Below, one piece after another: positions 1 through 9,851 of a stretch of 64,000 nt of DNA. The number at the start of each line of letters is the position of its first letter. The first letter of the stretch is position 1. Under the pieces are notes generated by a model. It searched no databases. It was not told where the DNA came from and saw only the letters and a list, made by a program, of their open reading frames with translations. Position numbers and translations under genes: made by a program. Source of the stretch: Botrytis cinerea B05.10 (taxonomy: Eukaryota > Ascomycota > Leotiomycetes > Helotiales > Sclerotiniaceae); NCBI RefSeq assembly GCF_000143535.2, contig NC_037310.1, positions 2,852,001-2,916,000 on the forward strand, written 5' to 3'.

Positions 1-864
1 AGATGCTGTTGCTGCAATATACAGTTTTGTCAGGATTGTGTGCTTAAAGTATCGGACGATGAGATACACTTTCCTGTTCTCGCAGAGTTGGAGTGGGAGG
101 CCAAAACAAAGGTTAATGCTATAACTCGACCCCTAAATGGCTTCAAGAGCCATATGTTTCACAAGCCTCGATCTGAACCAAAGCCAGTCAGACCCATGAC
201 GGCATCTGAGCGACTAGCTAGCTCGCGGACTATCGCTGCAGGCAAATTCAGTAACATGGCTATTAACACCCCTACCCCCTCACGTCCATCGCGGGGCAAA
301 CCCAGCAAGGCTGCTGCAAAAAAGTCCAAGAAACGCGAACTTCCTCCCGGTTGCACAGCTGAAGAGGTCGATATCCACTATGAGGTTGACTGGAACTGGA
401 TCAAGCAACTTCCTGTAGCGGATCAGCGTAAGGAGAAGAAGGAGGCCGCTCAACGCAACCTCATGAGAAAGCGTACCCTTGAGGCGATGGAAGATGGCGA
501 GGCAGATGAGGCTGGAGTCGAGGAATCCTCTCAGAAGGTTCGAACTCCCCTTCCTAATGCACCCAAGCGTCGTAAAGTTGCAACTCGCACACCTGCAACT
601 CGCCGTGGCAAGGAAAAATCCACCAAAAATGTCGTCGTTACTAGTGATAGCGAAACTCTACGCATTCAGCCACCACTCAATACTCTTGATAGCCTATCTC
701 AGGCCCGTGAGGCTACCAGAGAGAATCGTCAGGGTATGAGCGAGCGATCTGATGACAACGAGCGTGGCACGACCCCCAGCCACGACGACTATGACAACGA
801 AGATTGCATTCGAGTAGAAGCCAATGAGGCCGAGGAAGATGAGTATGAGCCTGAAGACGACTGA
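1..864 (+). CDS. C-terminal part of a Cys-rich, basic/acidic nuclear-type protein (5' end outside window)
   Basis: The reading frame is open from base 1 to the TGA at 862-864, so this is the 3' end of a longer gene; the first 14 codons carry six cysteines in a tight cluster (CCCC then C-x2-C), which suggests the end of a zinc-coordinating module. About 275 further residues are low in structure: a basic Lys/Arg stretch near residues 90-115 of the visible part, a conserved-looking segment around VDWNWIKQLP, bipartite nuclear-localisation-like clusters (KRRK, RRGK), and a very acidic tail ending EDEYEPEDD. There is no visible intron in this part. A chromatin or transcription role is plausible from the zinc cluster, NLS and acidic tail, but I do not recognise the family. 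The GTG at 40 is not a real start because the frame continues upstream. Confidence 0.6.
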   Translation, partial: RCCCCNIQFCQDCVLKVSDDEIHFPVLAELEWEAKTKVNAITRPLNGFKSHMFHKPRSEPKPVRPMTASERLASSRTIAAGKFSNMAINTPTPSRPSRGKPSKAAAKKSKKRELPPGCTAEEVDIHYEVDWNWIKQLPVADQRKEKKEAAQRNLMRKRTLEAMEDGEADEAGVEESSQKVRTPLPNAPKRRKVATRTPATRRGKEKSTKNVVVTSDSETLRIQPPLNTLDSLSQAREATRENRQGMSERSDDNERGTTPSHDDYDNEDCIRVEANEAEEDEYEPEDD

Positions 865-2293
865 GCTTGACTTTACGACACATTCTCTTGCTTTTCGACT
901 GATGTTTTTGTTCAGCTCCTTCGAATATGACTAGTCGGCTTCTCTTTGCGTTGGCGATTGCGTTCAGGCATATCTCAGTCACTCAAAAAGGTTCTGCAAC
1001 TACAAAGCTTCCAGAATCCCACCGGCCTCTTGAGATACCCTACATTGCTCGCATGCTTCCGATTTAGTCCTTCCTTCCACTCAATTCTGCTGCTTTCTTC
1101 CGAGAAAGCTATGTAATGTGACGGAACGGACGGATCATAACTTTTTCATTTGTTCTTTCTACTTTTCAAAATTACCCACATTTTTCCTATCTTGATTGCT
1201 TTGGCCTGGATATGCACCCCAGCGTCGCCCTTAGGGGCACTGTACATCATCAAAGATAGTTGCAGCATAAATACAACTGGGAGGATCATATTCTAATGAG
1301 GTCAGAGAGTAGAATGCGTGGTGCTTTAATAATACCAGTGCTGCTCAATGAGAATATTTTCTCCATGTATTCTCTCTAGACAACTTTCAGAAGATATAAA
1401 TCTCATTTGACACGAATTAAATCTGCCTTCTATGTGACTGTTGCGATGGATACCTGTAGATGTAGCTGGAATCCGGCCCAAAGAACTTTGAGTCCAATCA
1501 TATCTTAGTTTTTCATCATGCCGGTTTTGAGAGAGAATTGAAGCTAGGTGGATTAGCTCTATGTCGATGGGAAAGCACTAAAAGAGGCTTGACGCTTCCT
1601 CTGGGAGGATTCTATATCAGACGCTTCTAACCACAGGATAGCTAGATGTAAGGGGAGAAGTTACTAGGGCAATCATTTTCTTTTCTGTTCACCATCAATT
1701 AAATTTACTAGTTTGGCTTTAAATTTCAGGTTTAGACCTAAAACCATCACACATCTCAGGACATTGTACCAAACCTTCAATCGCTTCGGATTGGCTCATG
1801 ATTGGTTAATCATTAGGCTGAGGTTAGAACAACACATCGGCCGATCACGAATCAGTCATGTTGCGATCGATCATATCTTGGGGGAATGCTTTGCACTAGG
1901 AAGTCTTCAATTGGTTAAGAATACTGCTACTGTCGATATACTGCCTGGGGGGTTTGGGTTGAAACTAGGAAGTTAGGATGCCTACATTTCAGCTTTCTAG
2001 CCTGATCCGGACTAGCTAGGACCTGTCTAGATAAGCTAAAACTATATATATATATATATAATTTTAGCTTTAGTATATTCTTAATTCTATAACATTCCTA
2101 CAATTATGCTTCATGGCCTTATCCTTGCACAGGGTTCATTACTTCAACAATTCTTTTGAACAAGTTCTCCATATAAGTCATATTATACTACAACTAACCC
2201 GTACCTTCAAAAAATGCCTACATCTCATCAAATGGATTCTTTTCACCAACTGACCGGTACCGAATATTCTTCATCCATCAAGTCAACTACCTC
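865..2293. other. Intergenic, AT-rich, no gene seen
   Basis: This 1.4-kb spacer holds the 3' flank of the first gene and the 3' flank of the minus-strand gene ending at 2294. It contains a (TA)n tract at 2043-2060. The plus-strand open frame at 1713-1976 has no recognisable protein features and starts from a non-conserved context. I see no RNA gene. Confidence 0.6.
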
Positions 2294-3566
2294 TCACTCC
2301 TCATTTTGTGGGTTTTCTTCAAGGCGGACTATTTACGATATCAAGTTAGTAAATGTTCATTTCATGGAAGATTTGTGACAAGTTAGACCCTTCGAACGTA
2401 CCTATGTCACCAAGCTCCTGCCACCTTTCAAGAATTTGCTCATTATCTAACGTGGCTATAATTTCAATAACAGTCGTCTCTTCCTCGTTAATGAGGTCCT
2501 CGATGGCAAGCAGATCAGAATTGATAGCTTCCCATCTGCCTGAGATCATGTCAACCTTATTTTGCTGGACTGCTACTCTAATATGTTTTCGGAAAACTTA
2601 CCAAGTTCTTCTTGCATCTCGGTGATTGCAGGCACTATATCATTGAGTGCATTTTGAACCCTAGTTATGGCCAGAGATGCTAAGGGCTTAGAAATGTTAG
2701 CATTTTAATGAAATAAAAAGGAAATTTACTTACCTCAAAACCCAGCTTTGACAAAACATATTTTTCGGCAAAACCTGTGATGTTCATCTTATCAACTTGC
2801 CTTTGCTCCTCAGGAGTAAACACGACAAATGCTTTCAAGTCGGCAACGCTCTGGTTGATATTCTTGATACATGCTTTGAGTACCGAACTGACCCTCTGTA
2901 GATCCGTGATGATTATAGAAGCATTATCTTTCATTCGAAAACTCAGATCCGTTCTGGGTTCGACGATAAGACGGAGCTCCTGACAATCTGCGAATTTTGA
3001 TTCCGAATTTGCCAAGACGTCCGCCATTATTGTCTCCAGAAGGGATAGGACCTCGGCTAGAGAATGTCAGCATTTTCTAATACTGTAGTCTTGTCACTTC
3101 TTGTAGTTGTGAATGCCATACTGTAGTGTGCATGTGCCTCAGTCGCATAACTATGAAAACGCTCCCTTAGTCGTCCATAAGTTGGGAAAACACTTTTCTT
3201 TAGACAGATAGTTAGCATATAGACAGCTTTGGGTTACATAGTGAATACTACATCAATTTTTTCGGCCATGTCTTGTAACTAATTGGTCAAATTAGTCAAA
3301 ATTATCACACAGCTTGGAGTAAAGTGTGATCTCACAGCCTTGTAGTTTGCAAAGAGGACTTTGGCAGCAGCTGGAACATTGTAAGTACGGTAGCCCGAAG
3401 GAAAATATTTTGATCCGCCCATCATGTAAAGATAGTTCTGGAAGTCAGGCGGGATAGCTCTGCTAAATTCTTTGAATTTCTCCATGGAGCTTGTGGAAAT
3501 TTTTTGTCCCCAGTAACGCTTTTCGGCGTCTACGAGGCCTACTGGTTGCAAAGTGATATCGCTCAT
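2294..3566 (-). CDS. Putative alpha-pore-forming toxin subunit, B-component-like (307 aa, seven exons)
   Basis: Spliced model on the minus strand: 3566-3336, 3278-3238, 3192-3122, 3056-2734, 2686-2602, 2539-2402, 2328-2294. The exons total 924 nt and keep frame throughout; several introns show textbook branch points (GCTAAC, TACTAAC). The predicted 307-aa protein is almost wholly alpha-helical with long amphipathic stretches, has no signal peptide and no long hydrophobic segment. The C-terminal third is a charged helix pair (motif EDLINEEETTVIEII). Size and build fit the B subunit of XaxAB/YaxAB-type binary pore-forming toxins, where B is the more soluble partner and A carries the membrane helix. 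The proposed A-type partner lies at 10862-12528, and a third helical protein lies between them. The family assignment is an inference from architecture and neighbourhood; an unrelated coiled-coil protein is possible. Start chosen at the first ATG of exon 1. Confidence 0.5.
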
Positions 3567-4792
3567 GATTGGACTTGAAAGATAATATAATGAGAAAAAT
3601 TGTTGGAGAATGCAGTCTACCTGGACCCTTTTATCTATTTCTTGACTGCTTTATAGGCTGAACTTATTAGCTACAATCCAAACTATCTGCAGACAAATGA
3701 GATAATGTGAAAATGTGGCAAATTATGTTCAGCTGAAGAAAGTTACATTTGACTCATTTTGCATGAAAAATGACGTTTTTCCATGTCTGAGTGCAGCTTA
3801 CTTCAGAGAAAGTTACCAATAAATGATGAGTTTCCGTAGTTCAGTGGAGATGCAGTTAAAGAGGAGACAAGATCTCACCCGAGAGTGGTGGATCTTCTCT
3901 CCTCGGCTAAATGCTAGAAATATCTAGTCAAGATTAGTTGATCTCGTTATCTTGACTAACGGCGATTTGGTCGAGAGTACATGATCTCCTCTTCTTGGCT
4001 GAAATTTTCACTCAGACCCCCCACCCTCCCACCCTCCCCCTCACTTCTCTCACATTCCTCATTCTGGTAGCTCCATTTGTACAATTATTAGGCACGTAGG
4101 TAGAAAAGAAACGACAGGTTGAATAGCTTTGTGTTTCACCCACACTCCCCATCTATCCCTCATATTACCTCCATATACATTACCCTCCACGACTGATAAC
4201 TCACAGATCTGAACAATTGACGTTGGAGACTTTATCTCTGTAATTTATAGGTGACAATAAACTGCTACGTTCCCCTCTCTCTATCTTACTCCCCCCACGT
4301 TCCCCTCATACTCCTCAGTTAATACTATCTCAGTTTTGAATAGTTAATTCCGGATGCTCTTTTTGTATAATAGATAGATAACAAGTTAAATATCAGTATA
4401 CAAGGGCGTCATATGTCATGTATAGTAATAGTTTTTGCGGGGATTTCCATAGAATTATTACATTCAGAAAGGGGCTGCATGATTAGCCTTTTCCCTTTCC
4501 TCATATCTAGCGAATGTTATTATGCAAGAAAGCAACCATATGTTTAGTCTAAATGATTTTGGATGAAATTTAATATGTAATAATACCTATTCAAGCTAAC
4601 TAAACCACAGGAAACTCGGTTGAAGATATCAGATTTGTAATGATTGTGGTATGCCGTTGTCTTGTCGCACTTCGTGATCAATAAAAACATAACGAAAAGC
4701 AAAGTAAAGTATGCTGCCAATAGACTATATGGAGAAGACAACAAGAATTGGGGAAATATCTCGCCGTTATTCATCATCTATGAATATCTCCT
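3567..4792. other. Intergenic between two minus-strand toxin-like genes; hairpin and C-rich patch
   Basis: This is the promoter region of the 307-aa gene plus the 3' flank of the 805-aa gene. It contains a perfect 10-bp inverted repeat with a 14-nt loop (3925-3934 and 3949-3958), a looser inverted pair GAGGAGACAAGATC/GATCTTCTCTCCTC near 3858-3904, and C-rich runs around 4015-4045 and 4290-4310. The small open frame at 4544-4777 is AT-rich and not convincing as a gene. Confidence 0.5.
3925..3958. repeat. Short perfect inverted repeat (10-bp arms, 14-nt loop)
   Basis: TAGTCAAGAT at 3925-3934 is mirrored as ATCTTGACTA at 3949-3958. It lies about 360 nt upstream of the start codon at 3566. It may be a protein-binding palindrome or the remnant of a small inverted-repeat element; nothing in the sequence decides between these. 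Confidence 0.5.
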
Positions 4793-7660
4793 CTAATCAA
4801 AATGAGCACTGCCGTCCCAATATAGTTTCAAACCAGTCAAGCCTGTCAAGTCAAAGTCTTGAGGGTTGACGATTTTCACTGTCCATTGCGCGAATGCCGT
4901 AGGATCAACATAATCCTGACTTCTGATAATTGAGTCCTTGATAGGAGGTATATCGACTGTACCATCAGGTGCCATTAGATATTCGAAAGGTCGGCTCAAA
5001 GGCTTGATTGTGAAACCATAGACTTTACCATCCTGCACATCTGCGTATACTCCCGAGGTAGAGATCTTTAATCTCACAAGAGCCTTATTATTGGTTCCAA
5101 AGGATTTAGGTCTGGCGCCAAGAAGGAACGCACGCATACCGAAGACGCGAAATCGTGACCCATCAGTAAAGGGCCCTGTGATAGGTGGAAGGTCATGTGC
5201 ATTGGGATCACTACTCGCGATATTTGGCGAGAGTGTTATCGTAACAGAATTTGTTGATGACTGGAGAGATGTCACAACGCTGGTACGATAATCTAGTGGT
5301 AGCTGCAATATACATCAGCCTGGGGAATCCTATCACAGCCGGTATTTTGGGGTTCACTCACCTCATTCGTTTCGATAGAAGGGATAAAAGCTAGCAGAAC
5401 ATAAGAGTAAGTTTGAAGCTTTTAATCATCGGGAATTTTTACTCACGTGTAAAATCACTCGAATATCTTTCTTTACATGTTGTTACTTCTTGTAAAATCA
5501 TTTGCGAGTCTTGTTGATATTCCTGGATGGACTTCAGGGGATTCAAGACAATCGAGCTGTCGCTTAGCGTATAGTATTTATATGCCCATACAGCATCTCT
5601 CATGTAGATCATGATACTGGTACGAAGCATTAACATCCTGTCATAGAAGTAGCTCTGTGCTTCAATCGCAGCATCTTCCTCGCCTTGATACGTGTTGAGG
5701 AGCTCTTGTAGACGAGAGGCATTGGCCTGCATCGCATGAAGATGCAGCCGTAGTTGAAGGTATTCTTGACCTGTATAAACAAATATAGTCAATAAATGGT
5801 ACCATGAAATGTCAATTGAATAGATACCTACCGATCTTAACAGCTTGAGCTCGGGCTTGAACAAGAAGCTTTCCATCTATTGCGTGTCGACGTAACTCAA
5901 GCTGGTAAGCTGATGCACCCCTGATTGCACGTGTAACAGCGAAAGTAAGCTGCGAGTCCGTTTGTAATGTCCAATCGTCCCATGCTGCAAGACTGACAAT
6001 GGATGTAAGATCCGAACTAACTTGATCGTCACCTGAGACATCCCCGCCTACTGGGTTTAAATTGATGTTTGGAATAGAGCTATTGAGAGTCTGAGCTCGA
6101 ACATCAATGACCGTAGTATTGGTACTTGTCCACAGCTTGAATATCGCCTCAGTCCCACTCTTGAGAGCCTTGATTGTCTCAGGCTTGACAAACGAGTTTG
6201 CTACATTTGCAGCTTCGGAAATGAGTTTCACAGCAGACGCAGCGGCGGCCGGTGCAGAAGCTGCACCTGCGGGGTTGCCAATAGCTATTTCACCAATGGC
6301 GAGTGCAAATCCTAGCACGCAGAAAAGGTTGTCAGTAAATTCCTTCACAAAATTTGGATGTAAAAAGGATAATGTTTCGAATATATCATTCGGTGACATA
6401 TGTGATATGCGAAGTTGCCTTGAAGACTTGACCTGTCATTTTGATATGTCGGTTGATGATGACAGCAAGAAATTCCCTTCACGGATACAAAGATAGACAA
6501 CTCCTAACTGAATGAGAAATAGATGAAAAACGTACCGATGACGGCTTGGAATACATTAACAATTGTGTTTATGACCTGTTCCCTTTGCCATATTTCGACT
6601 CCTAGCCTGAAATCACTCTCTTTGTCCCTAAGAACAAGCTGATGAGCCCTCAATGTGTCTTCTGCGCTATTCAAGATATCCGTGGCGCTATCCCATCTGG
6701 CTAAGGCATTGTTGACGAGAGTTTGTTGTAGATTTACAGCATCATTGGCTTGGCTAAGCATGACGCTCCACGCAGCTTTTTGATCCGCAATGGTAGACTG
6801 GCGATCTGAGAACCGATTGTATTGGGCTTCAAAGGCAGATGTTGTTGATATAGCCCCATCGAGAACCATTTTGTATGTATTGAGGGTCAAAACTGGTGCA
6901 TAGTTCATGTTTGGCCCAGTCAAAGCTGAGGCTGAAATCTGTTGCCCCAAAGCATTTGCTTGAAGGTTTAGAAGAGCCCCCGTTTTCGATGAGGCAGTTG
7001 CCCTAGCCACATGAGAGACCAAAGAGAGTGCAAGCTCTGGCTTGATCCAAAATAGAATCGACGCAATGCGCAGTTGGGTGGCCAAGGATTTTCCAAACTC
7101 CGAATCGGACATTGAAATATCAATATATCTGCGCAAGTAGGTCATAGTGGCCGATCCATTCTTGAGTATTACCTGTGCTCCAAAGTTGCCTGAAGCTGGG
7201 GAAAGATCGAGCTGAACAGGCGGGTTCGTACCAACTTTATAAGAAACTGGTTGGTCAAAGGTTGATCCATAAATAAGAAAGGCGGCTTGATCAACAGTTG
7301 CTGGATTGAGCGTGAGGGTAAGAGGTCCAGATGCTGATAAAACTCGACAGACAAGCTTGATAACACCAAATCTTGGAACCGTGATGGTAAGGTCGGGAGA
7401 TGGGAAGGCAAGGACGTCTGCGTAGAGACTAACGGTTCTGGCAGCATTAGACTCAATAGCTGTTTGTGCATTGACATAAATGTCTCGCTGGAGATACTAT
7501 AATTTATTAGAAAAGTACGCCACTGAAAGTAATACATGAAGCCTACTTTGTTGCTTTCTGCTACCAGCTTTGACTTCTGAGGCAAATCTGGTAGAGAGTA
7601 TGATTCAGAATATTGTTTCCACCCATCGGGGGTTTTCGGGATATCATTTCTGGAACTCAT
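4793..7660 (-). CDS. Putative pore-forming protein with Tc-toxin-A-like C-terminal architecture (805 aa, six exons)
   Basis: Spliced model on the minus strand: 7660-7547, 7496-6536, 6311-5832, 5770-5447, 5390-5362 (a 29-nt micro-exon), 5302-4793; 2418 nt in frame. The order along the protein is: a short N-terminus; a beta-rich block (about 40-155); long amphipathic helices (155-345); a hydrophobic, Ala/Gly-rich segment (about 345-395, NTIVNVFQAVI joined to GFALAIGEIAIG) that could form a membrane hairpin; more helices (480-625); and a C-terminal beta domain (about 640-805) ending WDGSAHFD. Helix-hairpin-helix followed by a C-terminal beta domain is the order of the pore-forming and TcB-binding part of Tc-toxin TcA subunits, here as a free-standing protein. 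ClyA/Cry6-type families are the alternative. The 224-nt intron 6535-6312 is unusually long and could hide another exon. An upstream in-frame ATG at 7705 is less likely as the start. Function is inferred. Confidence 0.5.
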
Positions 7661-8016
7661 TTTTAATGACTTGTTGAGTGGAAAACCGTTTCCTAGATGA
7701 TACAAAGAGTGAGTACGCTTTTATTTGAAGTCTTAGGGTCTATGGTTACTTGAGAAAATAAGCTTCCTTACAAAAGTTGAATATATGCAATGCAACTGCT
7801 GTACTCGTATCGTGCATTTCGCATCACATCATAGCTTGCAATGTAATGAATTCTAGATGGTAGAGGCTTTCTTGGCTCAACAATAGAGCCTCCAGCCTTT
7901 TACCCAATAGCTTTCCTAAATTGACCATGTGCAGTTCATCTCGCATGCTACTAGCAATATGCATGCATTGACTGTATGATTGACCAATTTCATTTTATCC
8001 TGCCGTTTGGTGTATA
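7661..8016. promoter_or_regulatory. Proximal divergent promoter, left part (up to the transposon)
   Basis: This is the sequence immediately upstream of the 805-aa gene. Together with 9852-10861 it formed a single intergenic region of about 1.37 kb between two divergently transcribed toxin-like genes before the transposon inserted at the TA at 8015-8016. No specific operator is recognised. Confidence 0.5.
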
Positions 8017-8064
8017 AGTTGAGTACCCCACTTTCGGACCACCCCTCTTTTGGACCACCTAAAA
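8017..8064. repeat. Left terminal inverted repeat of the pogo-type element (48 bp)
   Basis: Begins AGTTGAGTACCCCACTTTCG and contains GGACCACC twice, at 8036-8043 and 8052-8059, 16 bp apart. Such duplicated motifs within the repeat are candidate transposase-binding sites, about one and a half helical turns apart. Confidence 0.95.
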
Positions 8065-8164
8065 TCTTACCCCATTTTAAGCACTACCTCCCAACTTCAT
8101 CTTTAATAAATCAACAACCACATATTCAATTGATATAAGATTTTAATACATTATCAATTAAGCT

Positions 8165-9763
8165 ATGACAAAGCCTTATACTGAAGATGATATTGCTGCA
8201 GCACTTTTTGCGATTGCAGGAGGCATGTCTATGCGTAAGGCTTGCTCAGAATATGGTATTCCCCGCACCACTTTACACAACCGTATAAATGGCCACCTTT
8301 CACATAAAAAAGGTGCACAAAACCTACAGAAGATAGCTCCTGTGCAGGAGAGAGCTCTAGCAAATTGGATTTTAGTACAGGAAGCCCTAGGAACTAGCCC
8401 TACCCATCGTCAAATACGAGAATTAGGAGAGTCTATTCTCAACCTCGAAGAAGGTGATTTATCTCTTGACAAGCGATGGATACATAGTTTTTTGGAAAGA
8501 AACCTAGAGATTAAGACTAAAAGGCAATATAAAATCGATAATGCCTGTATCAATAATGCAATTACCGAAATCATAAGCAAGTTCTTTGAAAAATTGGATT
8601 TACCAGCAATTAAGCATATCAAGCCCGAAAACAGATGGAATATGGATGAAGCTGGTATAATGGAAGGCCAGGGTCTCAATGGTATGGTACTTGGGAGTTC
8701 AAAGCGACGTTTTATTCAGAAAAAGCAACCCGGTTCAAGAACGTGGACCTCTTTTATTGAGTGTATCTCAGCTACGGGAAGAGCACTTTTACCTTTGGTC
8801 ATATTCAAAGGTAAAACACTTCAACAACAATGGTTTCCCATTAAACTTGATAACTATGAAGGGTGGGAGTTCACTGCTACAGATAATGGGTGGACTACGG
8901 ATTCTACAGGTTTGGAATGGCTAAAAGAGGTGTTTATACCACAATCAGCACCAACTCGACCGAAAGAAGCAAGACTCCTTGTTTTGGATGGGCATGGAAG
9001 CCATGAAACCACTCAATTTATGCTTGAATGCTTCAAGAATAATATACACCTCTTATTTTTACCACCCCATACATCGCATGTACTACAACCTCTTGATTTA
9101 TCGATATTTTCACCTCTGAAAAAAGAATATCGATACCACCTCAATACTCTCGATTCATTGACGGATTCTACTCCCATTGACAAAAGAAACTTTCTTGCCT
9201 GCTATCAGAAAGCTAGATTAAAAGCTTTAACACTTCGAAATATCACTTCTGGGTGGAAGGCTTCAGGTTTATGGCCTCAAAACCGCGCTAAACCTCTTTT
9301 GTCCAGATTATTGCTCGAAAACAGTAATCAAGAGGTTGTATATCAAAATCCTGTTTCAGATGATGATCCCGAGCTTCAATGGAATATACATTCATCTTTT
9401 ATTGCATGGAAAACCCCTCAAAAAGGAAGTGATATTCGAAAATATGCTGATATAATGGAGAAAGTTGATGAGACCGATATTCCAACTCGCCGGCTGCTTT
9501 TTCGAAAGATTCAAAAAGGATTTGATGCTAAGGACTATGAACTTGTACAGTCCAAGAAACGAATAAAGCAATTGGAGCAAAAATTAGAAGAGGTTATACC
9601 TAAAAAAAGAAGGATGGTAAAAACTAGTCCAAATTCGAGGTTTGCAGGGATAGAAGCTATATATCAAGCTCAAATTGAAGCTGGTGATCGGGAAATTGAG
9701 ATAAAAGACTCTGATAGTATTTATGAAACTGACACTACTGGGGATTGTATTGAAGTTGAATAG
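8165..9763 (+). CDS. Pogo-family transposase (HTH_psq, CENP-B-type HTH, DDE_1 endonuclease)
   Basis: An intact 532-aa intronless protein. Residues 1-50 form a psq/homeodomain-like helix-turn-helix (DDIAAALFAIAGGMSMRKA then GIPRTTLHNRI). Residues about 55-120 form the second, CENP-B-type HTH (WIL..EALG, RWIHSFLERN). From about 155 follows the DDE_1 nuclease: NMDE (D161), LVLDGHGSH (D275) and HTSHVLQPLDLSIF (D311). The last two aspartates are 35 residues apart, the DD35D spacing expected of the pogo/Fot1 group, so the catalytic triad is complete. The C-terminal 200 residues are charged with a coiled-coil-like stretch and KKRR basic cluster. It catalyses cut-and-paste movement at TA sites of the element that encloses it. 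No stop or frameshift is present. Confidence 0.95.
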   Translation: MTKPYTEDDIAAALFAIAGGMSMRKACSEYGIPRTTLHNRINGHLSHKKGAQNLQKIAPVQERALANWILVQEALGTSPTHRQIRELGESILNLEEGDLSLDKRWIHSFLERNLEIKTKRQYKIDNACINNAITEIISKFFEKLDLPAIKHIKPENRWNMDEAGIMEGQGLNGMVLGSSKRRFIQKKQPGSRTWTSFIECISATGRALLPLVIFKGKTLQQQWFPIKLDNYEGWEFTATDNGWTTDSTGLEWLKEVFIPQSAPTRPKEARLLVLDGHGSHETTQFMLECFKNNIHLLFLPPHTSHVLQPLDLSIFSPLKKEYRYHLNTLDSLTDSTPIDKRNFLACYQKARLKALTLRNITSGWKASGLWPQNRAKPLLSRLLLENSNQEVVYQNPVSDDDPELQWNIHSSFIAWKTPQKGSDIRKYADIMEKVDETDIPTRRLLFRKIQKGFDAKDYELVQSKKRIKQLEQKLEEVIPKKRRMVKTSPNSRFAGIEAIYQAQIEAGDREIEIKDSDSIYETDTTGDCIEVE

Positions 9764-9803
9764 TGGTTGAGTTATTGAAGTTTAAAATTCATATATATAT
9801 ATT

Positions 9804-9851
9804 TTTTAGGTGGTCCAAAAGAGGGGTGGTCCGAAAGTGGGGTACTCAACT
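9804..9851. repeat. Right terminal inverted repeat of the pogo-type element (48 bp)
   Basis: Exact reverse complement of 8017-8064, ending GGGGTACTCAACT, followed by the TA target copy at 9852-9853. It is preceded by a short (AT)n tract. Confidence 0.95.

Larger units (their letters stand above)
8017..9851 (+). mobile_element. Complete pogo/Fot1-type DNA transposon with perfect 48-bp terminal inverted repeats
   Basis: The 1835-bp element is bounded by 48-bp inverted repeats, 8017-8064 and 9804-9851, which I compared base by base and found identical. It is flanked by TA on both sides (8015-8016 and 9852-9853), the target-site duplication of Tc1/mariner/pogo elements. One intact transposase gene fills the interior. 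Perfect repeats, an unbroken frame and absence of obvious C-to-T (RIP-like) decay point to a young insertion that may still move. It lies in the shared upstream region of the genes at 4793-7660 and 10862-12528. Confidence 0.95.

Noticed and set aside
8017..9851. Idea that the transposon captured or mobilised the toxin-like genes
   Set aside because: The inverted repeats enclose only the transposase, and both toxin-like genes lie outside, so the element inserted between them and did not carry them.
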